Shown here piece after piece: positions 43,701 to 51,289 of a stretch of 64,000 bases of DNA (position 1 is its first letter; each line of letters opens with the position of its first letter). The DNA is taken from NCBI RefSeq assembly GCF_009862265.1, contig NZ_WWGX01000043.1, positions 285,712 to 349,711 on the forward strand, given 5' to 3'. Both the position numbers and the translations under genes were made by a program. The stretch comes from Streptomyces sp. SID8352 (GTDB lineage: Bacteria > Actinomycetota > Actinomycetes > Streptomycetales > Streptomycetaceae). Below the pieces are notes generated by a model, which saw only the letters and a list, made by a program, of their open reading frames with translations, did not search any database and was not told the origin of the DNA.

Positions 43701-46700
43701 GCCGCGCCCAGGTAGTGGGAGCGCCCCGGGCCGTCGGCGGACGGCATGACGTCGATGCGTCCGGCGTCCCCGGGAGCCTCGCCGCCGACGGTCAGCTCGT
43801 CGACGTAGCCCAGGATGTCGAGGCCCGCCGCCCGTGCCGTCTCCTCGGTGGCCAGGGTGAACAGGAAGGAGCCCTCCGCCAGCGGCGGCCGTCCCGGCCC
43901 GCGCCCGCACACCCCGTCGAGCAGCGCGTCGTACTCGGGCAGCGAGTTGCCGTTGATGCCTCCCGCGAGCGCGAACTCCAGCTCGCCCGTGCGCAGATAG
44001 CGGCAGGCGGTCTCGATTGCGGCGAGCGCGGAGGCGGGGCCCGCGTCGAGCGTGATGTTGGGGCCCTTGAGGTCGAAGTGGTTGGCGACGCGCGCCGAGA
44101 TGATGTTGGGCATCATCCCGGGGAACGAGTCCTCGTTCGAGGCCGGGATCTGGCCGCGCACCCGATCCCGGACCCCGGTCAGGAGCGCGTCCAGACCGGG
44201 CAGCGCGGCGGTGGCGGCGTCCGTGGTCAGCGCCTTCTCGACGTCGTCGAGGAAGCAGCGGTTGGCGAAGAGCATGGCGGCCCGGGTCGGGCCCATGTTG
44301 CCGACGAAGACACCGGCCGACGTGGTGTTCGCGTCCCAGAAGCCGGTGAGCCGCCCGCGCAGGTCGTGGGCGCACTCCAGGATCATCAACTGGCAGCGGT
44401 CGATGGTGCGCACGGTCGCCGGGGGCATCCGCACCTTCTGGAACGGCGGCGGCGGATACGTCTCGCCGAAGCTGTCCCCGGGCCGGTCGCTCCCGCGGGT
44501 GACCCACTCGGTGACCCCGTCCCGGTCGAGCCCGGGCACGTGCGCGGACCAGGCCACCACCGCGACGCGACGCGAGGCGGCGGCGGAGGACGGCCGCCGC
44601 GGAGCGGGCAGGTCCGGACGGTCCTCCTGCACGATGAGGTGGGCGTTGGTGCCGCCGAAGCCGAACCCGGAGACCGCGGCGGTGCGCGGGCGCCCGGACC
44701 CTGCCGGCCACGGCACCGGCTCCTTCGGTATCTCCAGCCGTGTGGTGCCGAGGTCGAAGTCGGGCTGCGGCGAGGAGTAGCGGAACTGGCGCGGGATCGT
44801 CTCGTGCTCCATCGCGAGCAGCGCCTCGATCACCGAGACCACCCCGGCCGCCCAGCCGGTGTGCCCGATCAGGGACTTGTTGGAGGTGACGTATCCGGTG
44901 CGGTCCCGGCCGAAGTGGGAGCGCAGCGTCGTGAACTCCGCGAGGTCGCCCGCCGGGGTGCCGGTGGCGTGCGCGATGATCCAGTCGACGTCGGACGCGC
45001 CGACGTCGCCGTCGAGCGCCGCCCGCACCGCCAGGTCCTGGCCCGCCGAGTTGGGCGCGTAGATGGCCTTGCCCTTGCCGTCGGAGGAGGCGCCGAACTC
45101 CTTGAGGACGCCGAGGACCCGGTCCCCGTCGCGCCGGGCGTCCCGCAGCCGCTTCAGCACGACGACGCCCGCGCCGTCCGCGAAGATGACGCCGTCGGCC
45201 TTGGCGTCGAGGGAGTGCACGGCGCCGCGCTTGGACAGGCCCTGCAGCTTGGAGAAGAGCACGGTGCCGCGCGGCGCGAGGGCGAACGCCCCGCCGCAGA
45301 CGGCGATGTCGTGCTTGCCCGTCTGCAGCCCCTTGACCCCGATGTCCACGGCGTAGAGGGAGGAGGAGCAGGCGGTGTCCACCATCTGCAGTTCGGTGGA
45401 CCTGGGCAGGATGCCGTCCATCGCCAACTGGCCCACGTGGTGCGGGAGGAAGCGGGCCGGGTCCTGGGCGCCGCGCCAGTACCGGCGGGCGAGCGTGTCG
45501 CGCACCGTGCCGAGCAGCCGCTCGCGGTCCTGGTCGCCGAGCCCCAGTCCGTCGGCCACCTCGCGGGCCCGGTCGCCGATGCCGGCCAGCACCCCCGCCT
45601 CCTCCAGGTGCTGGCTGCCGTCCGGGGTGTACCCGACGAGGAACGCGTAGCGCGAGTCGTCGTCCCGGTGCACCCCGTCGAGGGCCTGGACCAGGCTGTG
45701 CCGCAGCCAGGTGGTGGTCAGCTCGTGGTCGGCCGCGTCCCCCATCGTGTCGACGGACCCGCGCACCGGCTCGAAGTCCGTGATGAACACACAGGTGTCC
45801 TGGTACGACTTGTCCTCGGCCGCGGTGTCCGAGGAGTGGAACGTGCCCCGCTCCCAGCGGTCCTCCGGTACGGGGACGAAGAGTTCGGCGCCCTTGGTGC
45901 GCAACTCCCAGAACTCCTCCGGGCCGTTGGCGCCGGCGACAGCCAGGCCCATGCCGACGACGGCGATCTCGTCGGTGTCGGCCTCGGCCTCGGATACGGG
46001 CTCGGTGCCCGGTACACCCTCGGGGCCCGGCACGGCCAGTGCGTGTGGCACGGCCTGCGGCCCGGGTGCGGGTGCCGGCTCGGGCGCGGCTCCGGGCGTT
46101 CCGCCCGCGGCCGGTTCGGCGACGGGGGCCGCCCGGACGGCGGGTGAGGGCGTGGCTCCGGGTACGGCTTCGGGCGCGGACGCCGTGGCCGGGACCGGGG
46201 ATTCGGCGGACGCCGCCCCCGGGGACGCCGCCCCCTCCGCCGAGGACCCACCGGCTCCGGCGGCGTCCCCGGGCACCGGGTCGGCGCCGGTCCGCGGCTG
46301 CGGCGACATCAGCGCCGCGCCCAGGCTCAGCCCGCCGTCCGCGAGGACCACCTGGCCCGTGATCCAGCTCGCGTCGTCCGAGGCGAGGAAGGCCACCACG
46401 GCGGCGAACTCCTCGGGACGCCCGAGGCGGCCGAACGGAGTGGACCCGGTGATGGTGCGCTGCATCTCGGCGGCCTGCGGGAACTGGTCCGCGACCTCGC
46501 TCACCAGCATGGCCGCCGACGCCGTGTTCACCCGGATGCCGAGCGGCGCGAACTCCACCGCGAGATAGCGGGCGGCGGCCTCGGCGGCGGCCTTGGCGGG
46601 CGCGCAGGCCAGGTAGTTGGCCATGACCATCTGCGAACTGCCCAGCGCCGAGAGCTGGATGATGGAGCCGCCCCCGCGCCGGGCCATCAGCGGGGCGGCG

Positions 46701-47074
46701 GCGCGGGCGCAGCGCAGTCCCCCCTTGTAGTTGGTGTCGATCGCCCGGTCGAGGTGGGCGTCGGTGATCTCGTCGAGCGGGACCAGCGCGCCGTTGGCCG
46801 CGTTGTTGACCAGGATGTCGAGGTACCCGAACCGCTCGTCGATCTCGGCGAACATCCGGTCCACCTGGTCCTGGCGGGCCACCGAGCCGCGCACGAGGTC
46901 GACCTCGGCGCCGAGCGCGCGCAGTTCGTCGCGCAGGGTCTGCGCCTCCGCGTGCGAGTGGAAGTAGTTCACCAGGACGTGGGCGCCCCGCAGGGCGAGT
47001 TCCCTGGCCACGGCGCGCCCGACGTTTCTGGCCCCTCCGGTGACCAACGCCAGCTTGCCCTTGAGTTGTCGCAT
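40772..47074 (-). CDS. PUFA-synthase-like polyketide synthase: FabL-type ER - KS - KS0/CLF - KR - DH
   Basis: 2100 residues. (1) SDR enoyl reductase, 1-255: TGGARNVGRAVARELA, with Tyr154 and Lys161 in Y-x6-K spacing, the FabI/FabL signature rather than YxxxK. (2) Ala/Pro/Gly-rich linker, ~255-370. (3) Active KS, ~372-790: VDTACSSSL with Cys569, AHATGT with His702, NKSLIGHTG with His738. (4) A second KS-fold domain, ~815-1220, where the Cys motif reads LDAGPASAL (no Cys, near residue 1011), as in chain-length factors. (5) Linker ~1230-1320. (6) KR, ~1475-1760: AVGGARGITAE, FGSLLGYFG, DYASGNDF with Tyr1670. (7) DH, ~1795-2065: HRVRGVPTLPG with His1806. It has no AT or ACP; these come from the upstream gene. 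Iterative synthesis of a reduced or polyene acyl chain is expected. antiSMASH would probably label the KS as hglE/PUFA-like. Confidence 0.88.
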   Translation of the reverse strand: MRQLKGKLALVTGGARNVGRAVARELALRGAHVLVNYFHSHAEAQTLRDELRALGAEVDLVRGSVARQDQVDRMFAEIDERFGYLDILVNNAANGALVPLDEITDAHLDRAIDTNYKGGLRCARAAAPLMARRGGGSIIQLSALGSSQMVMANYLACAPAKAAAEAAARYLAVEFAPLGIRVNTASAAMLVSEVADQFPQAAEMQRTITGSTPFGRLGRPEEFAAVVAFLASDDASWITGQVVLADGGLSLGAALMSPQPRTGADPVPGDAAGAGGSSAEGAASPGAASAESPVPATASAPEAVPGATPSPAVRAAPVAEPAAGGTPGAAPEPAPAPGPQAVPHALAVPGPEGVPGTEPVSEAEADTDEIAVVGMGLAVAGANGPEEFWELRTKGAELFVPVPEDRWERGTFHSSDTAAEDKSYQDTCVFITDFEPVRGSVDTMGDAADHELTTTWLRHSLVQALDGVHRDDDSRYAFLVGYTPDGSQHLEEAGVLAGIGDRAREVADGLGLGDQDRERLLGTVRDTLARRYWRGAQDPARFLPHHVGQLAMDGILPRSTELQMVDTACSSSLYAVDIGVKGLQTGKHDIAVCGGAFALAPRGTVLFSKLQGLSKRGAVHSLDAKADGVIFADGAGVVVLKRLRDARRDGDRVLGVLKEFGASSDGKGKAIYAPNSAGQDLAVRAALDGDVGASDVDWIIAHATGTPAGDLAEFTTLRSHFGRDRTGYVTSNKSLIGHTGWAAGVVSVIEALLAMEHETIPRQFRYSSPQPDFDLGTTRLEIPKEPVPWPAGSGRPRTAAVSGFGFGGTNAHLIVQEDRPDLPAPRRPSSAAASRRVAVVAWSAHVPGLDRDGVTEWVTRGSDRPGDSFGETYPPPPFQKVRMPPATVRTIDRCQLMILECAHDLRGRLTGFWDANTTSAGVFVGNMGPTRAAMLFANRCFLDDVEKALTTDAATAALPGLDALLTGVRDRVRGQIPASNEDSFPGMMPNIISARVANHFDLKGPNITLDAGPASALAAIETACRYLRTGELEFALAGGINGNSLPEYDALLDGVCGRGPGRPPLAEGSFLFTLATEETARAAGLDILGYVDELTVGGEAPGDAGRIDVMPSADGPGRSHYLGAAGGLAVLEALHRPAGRITVTCAPDPGLPATHLTLTVTGALTPEPAAEEARTASVRPAAVTAAAPTGKLPAPSAAEPATPAVPSSAGAPGTGSGGGARGGTGAPGGPAPTGPGGSPGHTVVRHVPRLTELADTTGSVDRVPFLPAGVVVLTDLPDLGASLRHLPADATVLSTAPVDVTRPGWRHLPEVTEEAVGAALAEHRGPVRHLRVVTDLARTAPLPASLEGGAASLIALHDAAFLTLRHAHDDLGTAGSSFVTLLTGALDNGVPHPFTGLFTGLVKCAHLELADCLVFALGTGERGLRGAALAAERESTATRLFPVVLLDGGRRLGHTLAEAAPEPAPGPALLGPEAVVLAVGGARGITAEVVKGLAARHRPRVYLIGSNPLDSYPAEVFEGDDEAFAATRQSYIRKRLAGGGGNVARINREFDRMTDARAARANIRAMEEHCGPGRVTYLSCDVQDADAVGAAVGRVLAEQPGGVDLLINAAGRQRSALIRDKSFAEFTSIRDLKLRSYRNLRRAFAARPPRSWCNFGSLLGYFGQLGEPDYASGNDFLASAATWGSRARGAEEFTVGWTLWDGVGMGANELTKAYFKRAGSYSHMPVAEGVDHFVRELATGRNEPSVVHLGAAERATVERFYPGYLDAPRPSGGDWFYLRRKVSSGPDEAVHECVFDLAADGYLRHHRVRGVPTLPGTFVTEIAAEAARELVPGLKVVAFEDLVFHHFLRVYEDTASTPKRIAAKVVARTAELTAVEIRITTDVRSPGGVLLVEDRPHFTARVLLAAEYSAAPRWEPWDPAGERPVADPYHVPASPVSLTGPFVSTHDTRLHPLGKRSTYRLDLAPDDPAFSRFTAPSILLDGLARTGVLHLVDGRLVPIAAPLSIRRIDLYTAGNDLQLTAQYGRLDLYATPPAFDMTERAPDNRFVAVAPGGRVVLQMKDVSATVIGYVDAVTGALHTPDKRPVPDQEQRTAPVGANGR

Positions 47075-47138
47075 GGATCGCTAACCCCTTCCGGCTGTCC
47101 TGTTCGCGTACGCGGCGCACGGCGGCCCTGCGGGTGGC

Positions 47139-48557
47139 TCAGCCGGTGAGGGCTGTCCCGCCCTTCAGGTTGGTGTGGACGAGGTCGACGACCTTGCCGA
47201 AGGTGTCGTACGAGGCGAGCCGGAACCCGGCCTCGCGCGGTGGGAGCCCGTAGTGCCGGGTGACCCGGGCGAGGAGCTCGACCTGCTTGACGGAGTCGAC
47301 GCCGAGTTCCGCCTCCAGGAGCACGTCCTCGGTGAAGACCTCCTCCGGGTACTCCAGGGCCGTGGCGTAGGTGGTGCGCACGAGCGCCGCCACCTCCTCG
47401 GTGGACGGGAGGCCGGGGGCGTCGGGCGCCGCGGCCGGTGCGGGGGGCTGTTCGGTGGCGGTCGCGGGGGCCGCCGTCGCAGGGGCCGCGGCCGGTCCTC
47501 CGTTCAGCTCCGCCCGGACCAGTTCGACCAGGCGGGGACCGAAGGCCTCCCAGAATTCCTCGATGGTGGGCACGCTGCCGCCTTCCAGTCCGTTGAGGAG
47601 CGCGTCCAGGGACAGCCCGCCCTCCGCGTCGAGGGCGAGTGACGACCTGACGGTCGCCTCGGCCGGGGGGAGATTGCGCCGGACGAGCTTTCCGAGTGCG
47701 CCCAGGGCGCCGGACTCGACGAATACGGAGAAGCCCTCGGCGTTCAGCCTCCGCATGGCCCCGGTGAACCTGACCGGGAGCACGAAGTGGCGGGAAAGGC
47801 ATTCCGTCAGCACGTCGGAGTCCGTGTAATGGCGCTCGAGGATCGGCGAGTAGACCGGGACCTCCAGGGGGCGCTGGGCGAGCCCGGCGATGCGCTGGGC
47901 GAAGACAGGCACCAGCGGTGCCAGGACGGGGTTGTGGAACGGGAACGGGGAGTTGAGCTCGACCGCGCCCACGTCGATGTGCCCGGCGATGCCGACGACG
48001 CGGGCCAGCGCCCCGGCCGGCCCGCTGATCACGGTCTGCGTCGGGTGGTTCTCACTGGCCACCGCGAGGAGTTCGTCGCCGACCAGGTCGATGACCTTGC
48101 GCACCTGGTCGGCGGGCATGGACAGCGCGGTCATCCGGCCGGTGCCGAGTCCGGCCTCCATGATGACGCGGGCCCGTTCGGCGGTGATCCGCGCGCCGTC
48201 CGCGACGCTGAACGCCCCGGCGGCCACCAGCGCGGCGATCTCCCCGAGGCTGTGGCCGACGTGGACGCCCGCCCGTACTCCGTGGGCGTCGAGCACGCTG
48301 AACGCGGCCATGTCGCTCGCGTAGATGGCGAGTTGGGACACCCAGGCGGGGTGGCGCAGAATCGACGCCGCGTCGAGGGGTTCTCCCTCCAGCAGCAGCT
48401 CCGATACGCCCCGGCCGAAGAGTTCCTCGGCCACGGTGTCGACTTCCTTGAGGACGAGTTCCACCTGCGGGTGCCGGGAGTGGGCGAGCCGCAATGCCGC
48501 TCCGTCGAAAGCACCTTGACCGGGGAAGAGGAAAACAGTCTTCTCGTTCGGCTTCAT
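47139..48557 (-). CDS. Discrete acyltransferase-ACP didomain protein
   Basis: 472 residues. The AT domain (1-~320) has VFLFPGQGAF and the nucleophile elbow VGHSLGE with Ser103, plus a C-terminal FVESGALGALGKLV. A Pro/Ala-rich linker (~345-380) leads to an ACP in which ELGVDSVKQVELL carries the phosphopantetheine Ser422. It supplies the AT and ACP functions missing from the large synthase, 64 nt downstream on the same strand. The extender unit is probably malonyl, but I did not find a decisive specificity motif. It is the first gene of the core operon, with its own upstream region containing the shared 16-bp element and a GTTGCG inverted repeat. No phosphopantetheinyl transferase is in the window. 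Confidence 0.92.
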   Translation of the reverse strand: MKPNEKTVFLFPGQGAFDGAALRLAHSRHPQVELVLKEVDTVAEELFGRGVSELLLEGEPLDAASILRHPAWVSQLAIYASDMAAFSVLDAHGVRAGVHVGHSLGEIAALVAAGAFSVADGARITAERARVIMEAGLGTGRMTALSMPADQVRKVIDLVGDELLAVASENHPTQTVISGPAGALARVVGIAGHIDVGAVELNSPFPFHNPVLAPLVPVFAQRIAGLAQRPLEVPVYSPILERHYTDSDVLTECLSRHFVLPVRFTGAMRRLNAEGFSVFVESGALGALGKLVRRNLPPAEATVRSSLALDAEGGLSLDALLNGLEGGSVPTIEEFWEAFGPRLVELVRAELNGGPAAAPATAAPATATEQPPAPAAAPDAPGLPSTEEVAALVRTTYATALEYPEEVFTEDVLLEAELGVDSVKQVELLARVTRHYGLPPREAGFRLASYDTFGKVVDLVHTNLKGGTALTG

Positions 48558-48618
48558 CGGTCGAAACCTTCCATAGACGCCTCGGTCGAGTGAACCATCT
48601 CCACGGCGGCCAGGAAAT

Positions 48619-48634
48619 TGGACCTAAGTACACG
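48619..48634. promoter_or_regulatory. Shared element TGGACCNAAGTACAYG, copy 2
   Basis: Matches 29622-29637 at 14 of 16 positions and lies 62-77 bp before the AT-ACP start, where the core operon promoter should be. Next to it CGCAAC (48633-48638) and GTTGCG (48648-48653) form an inverted repeat, using the same GTTGCG core seen at the arsR-like promoter. Confidence 0.45.
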
Positions 48635-48662
48635 CAACAGTTCGACGGTTGCGGAACTGACG

Positions 48663-48693
48663 GGGCCCGTACGCCGGTACGGCGCACGGGCCC
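48663..48693 (-). terminator. Hairpin after the ligase-LLM unit
   Basis: A nested hairpin: GGGCCCGT (48663-48670) pairs with ACGGGCCC (48686-48693), and after one mismatch CGCCG (48672-48676) pairs with CGGCG (48680-48684). It lies beyond the LLM stop and before the AT-ACP promoter, separating the two transcription units. Confidence 0.65.
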
Positions 48694-48732
48694 GGTGGTG
48701 CCTGATCCGGTCGGAGGGACCGGTGCCGGCGG

Positions 48733-49581
48733 TCAGTGCAGCAGACCGTCCAGCAACTGCGTGATGTGTTCGAGCTGGGCCCTGACCTGCTGGGGGCCGC
48801 CCGCGGTCACCGGCATCAGGATGCGGGTGACCCCGACCGCCGCGTAGTCGGGGATCTGCTCGGGGGTGTGCAGTCCGCCGTACAGGGTGATGGGCAGCGG
48901 GGCGCGCCCGGCCGCGCGCGCGAGCACCCGCAGCTCCTCCGCCTGGCGCACGAGCCGGCCGAAGTGCGTGGCGAGCGGGAACCAGCCGTCCCCGTACTCC
49001 ACCACGCGGCGCAGCACGTCCCGTCCGTTGCCGCCGACCAGGACCGGCGGATGCGGCTGGCGGGACGGCTTGGGCCAGGACCAGATGCGGTCGAAGTCGA
49101 CGTACTTGCCGTGGAAGGTGGCCTCGTCCTGGGTCCAGATCGCCTTGACCGCCCGGACGTGCTCGCCCATCCGCTCGAAGCGGGTGGCCGGGTCGACGCC
49201 GTGGTTGCGCATCTCCTCCGTGTTCCAGCCCGGCCCGACGCCGAGCACCAGGCGCTCCCGGGAGAGCTGGTCGAGGCTCGCGGTCTCCTTGGCCAGGATG
49301 ATCGGGTCGCGCTGGTTGACCAGGCAGATGCCGGTGCCCAGCAGGATCCGCTCGGTGACTGAGGCCGCGGCGGTCAGCGCGATGAAGGGGTCGAGATTGC
49401 GGTAGTAGCGGGAGGGCAGTTCCCCTCCGGTGGGGGAGGGGGACTCGCGCGAGGCGGGGATGTGGGTGTGCTCCGTGAAGAACAGCGATTCGAATCCCAG
49501 GTCCTCGACCATGCGGGCCAGTTCCGTGACCGCGATCCCGTCGAACACCGGGAAGGTCACCACTCCGAATTTCACACTCAT
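48733..49581 (-). CDS. LLM-class flavin/F420-dependent oxidoreductase
   Basis: A 282-residue luciferase-like enzyme: KFGVVTFPVFDGIAVTELARMVEDLGFESLF, LLGTGICLVNQRDPIILAKE, RLVLGVGPGWNTEEMRNHGVD. The GVGPGWNxEE motif is typical of the TIGR03619-type F420 group. Its ATG overlaps the upstream ligase stop (ATGA), so both are translationally coupled. It is the second luciferase-like enzyme of the cluster, the first being at 30.2 kb. The reaction is unknown; oxidation of an alcohol or C=C reduction would fit. Confidence 0.87.
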   Translation of the reverse strand: MSVKFGVVTFPVFDGIAVTELARMVEDLGFESLFFTEHTHIPASRESPSPTGGELPSRYYRNLDPFIALTAAASVTERILLGTGICLVNQRDPIILAKETASLDQLSRERLVLGVGPGWNTEEMRNHGVDPATRFERMGEHVRAVKAIWTQDEATFHGKYVDFDRIWSWPKPSRQPHPPVLVGGNGRDVLRRVVEYGDGWFPLATHFGRLVRQAEELRVLARAAGRAPLPITLYGGLHTPEQIPDYAAVGVTRILMPVTAGGPQQVRAQLEHITQLLDGLLH

Positions 49582-51221
49582 GCCTTCTGCTCGGCCCTCT
49601 GTTCCGTCTGTTCCTTCGGCCGCCCCGAGCGGGCCGCCGGGATCCCGGCCAGCTCGCGCCGGAGCACCTTGCCCGCGCCGGAGCGCGGGAGCGCGTCGAC
49701 GATCCGCACCTCGCGGATCTTCTTGTACGGCGCGACCCGCGCGGCGACGTACTCCATCAGCTCGCTCTCCACGGCCCCCGGCGGGCGCGGTACGGCCTCC
49801 GGGGCGAGGACCACGTACGCCCTCGGGTACTCCTCGCCGTACTCGTCCACGGCGCCCGCCACGCCCGCGTCGGCCACCAGCGGATGGCCGAGGAGACAGC
49901 CCTCCAGCTCACCGGGGGCTATCTGGTAGCCCTTGTACTTGATGAGGTCCTTGACCCGGTCGCGCAACCGGATCCAGCCGTCGTCGTCGACGAGGCCCAC
50001 GTCGCCCGTGCGCAGCCACCCCTCGGCGTCCAGGGCCCGCTCCCCGGGCTCACCGGAGCCGGGCGCGTACCCCTTCATCACCTGGGGCCCGCGCACCCAC
50101 AGTTCACCCTCCTCACCGGGACCGAGGGACCGGCCGTCGGCCACGGAGACCACCCGCAGCTCGGTCATCGGCAGCAGTCGGCCCACGGAGCCGGGCGGCG
50201 GGGTCTCGCCCTCGGGCGGCACCGTGATGCCCGGTGACATCTCCGTCATGCCGTACGCCTGCACCACCGGGACCCCGGTCCGGCGCTCCACCCCGGCGGC
50301 CACGTCGCTCTTGAGCGGGGCGGCCGAGCACAGGATCTGCCGGACGGTGGCGAAGGCCGCCGGGTCGACCGCCGGGTGCTTGAGCAGGGCCACGGCGATG
50401 GGCGGGGCGATCAGGGCGTGGGTGACACGGTGTTCGGCGAGCGTGTCGAGGAACGTCTCGAAACGGAACCGGGGCACGACCACCAGTGTGGCGCCGTTGC
50501 GGAGGCTGAGCCCGATCAGCGTGGAGAAGCCGTAGGCGTGGAAGAAGGGGAGCACCGCGAGGACCCGGTGGCCGGGGCCGACCCGCATGGCGTGGCTCAT
50601 CTGCGCGATGTTCGCGGTGAGACCGGCGTGGGTGAGCAGGACGCCCTTGGGGGTGCCCGAGGTGCCGCTGGAGTACGGCAGCAGGGCCACGTCGGCCGGG
50701 TCCGCGGGGTGCCGCGGCGGCCCCGGGTCCGGGGCGGCGGTGCTCAGGTCCGCGAGGTCGCGCAGACCCGTGGTGTCCCCGTCCTCCTTCTCCATCAGGA
50801 CGACCTCGTCGACGGCCCCGGCGGCGCGGGCCGCGAGGGCGAGCGGCGCGAAAGCGGCCGCGCTGACCACGGTGCGCGCCCCGCTGCTCCTCAGGTGGCT
50901 GATCAGCTCGGCCCCGGTGGCGAGCGCGCTGACCGGTGTGACCACGGCGCCCGCGCGCAGCGCGGCGAGGCAGGCCACCGGGTACAGCAGGGAGTTGGGG
51001 GCGTGCACGGCCACCACGTCGCCGGGCCCGATCCCCGCGTGCGACAGTCCGGCCGCCACCGAGTCGACGAGGTCGGCGAGGCGTCCGTAGGTCAGGGTGC
51101 GTCCGGTGACGGAGTCGACGAGCGCGGGACGCCCGCCGTGCTCGCGCGCGTGTTCCAGGACGTACGACACCACGTCGTCGTGCGGCAGATCGATGGCCGG
51201 GAACCGACTGGGATGGATCAT
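49578..51221 (-). CDS. AMP-dependent acyl-CoA synthetase (4-coumarate-CoA ligase-like)
   Basis: A 547-residue ANL-superfamily ligase that makes acyl-AMP and then acyl-CoA or acyl-ACP. Motifs: LLPYSSGTSGTPKGVLLTH (P-loop), QAYGMTEMSP, GWLRTGDVGLVDDDGWI, RDRVKDLIKYKGYQIAPGEL and the C-terminal catalytic Lys in PRSGAGKVLRREL. The ATG at 51221 is supported by GGGAGAGGAAAC upstream. Possible jobs are activating an aryl or alkenyl starter acid for the synthase or activating the product for release. No aryl-acid-forming gene is nearby, so the substrate cannot be assigned. Confidence 0.9.
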   Translation of the reverse strand: MIHPSRFPAIDLPHDDVVSYVLEHAREHGGRPALVDSVTGRTLTYGRLADLVDSVAAGLSHAGIGPGDVVAVHAPNSLLYPVACLAALRAGAVVTPVSALATGAELISHLRSSGARTVVSAAAFAPLALAARAAGAVDEVVLMEKEDGDTTGLRDLADLSTAAPDPGPPRHPADPADVALLPYSSGTSGTPKGVLLTHAGLTANIAQMSHAMRVGPGHRVLAVLPFFHAYGFSTLIGLSLRNGATLVVVPRFRFETFLDTLAEHRVTHALIAPPIAVALLKHPAVDPAAFATVRQILCSAAPLKSDVAAGVERRTGVPVVQAYGMTEMSPGITVPPEGETPPPGSVGRLLPMTELRVVSVADGRSLGPGEEGELWVRGPQVMKGYAPGSGEPGERALDAEGWLRTGDVGLVDDDGWIRLRDRVKDLIKYKGYQIAPGELEGCLLGHPLVADAGVAGAVDEYGEEYPRAYVVLAPEAVPRPPGAVESELMEYVAARVAPYKKIREVRIVDALPRSGAGKVLRRELAGIPAARSGRPKEQTEQRAEQKA

Positions 51222-51289
51222 GTTTCCTCTCCCGGGAAGAGGCCCGCCCCTCCGGGCGCGCCGGAGGGGCCTGCCGGAGGGTGCGGTTC

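Noticed and set aside
40772..47074. Enediyne PKS (PKSE) as the identity of the large synthase
   Set aside because: PKSEs carry KS-AT-ACP-KR-DH-PPTase in one chain. Here AT and ACP are separate, a KS0 and an N-terminal ER are present, and no enediyne accessory genes are nearby.
49480..49500. GATTCGAATCCC, another tRNA T-loop-like sequence
   Set aside because: It lies inside the luciferase-like coding sequence and has no cloverleaf around it.
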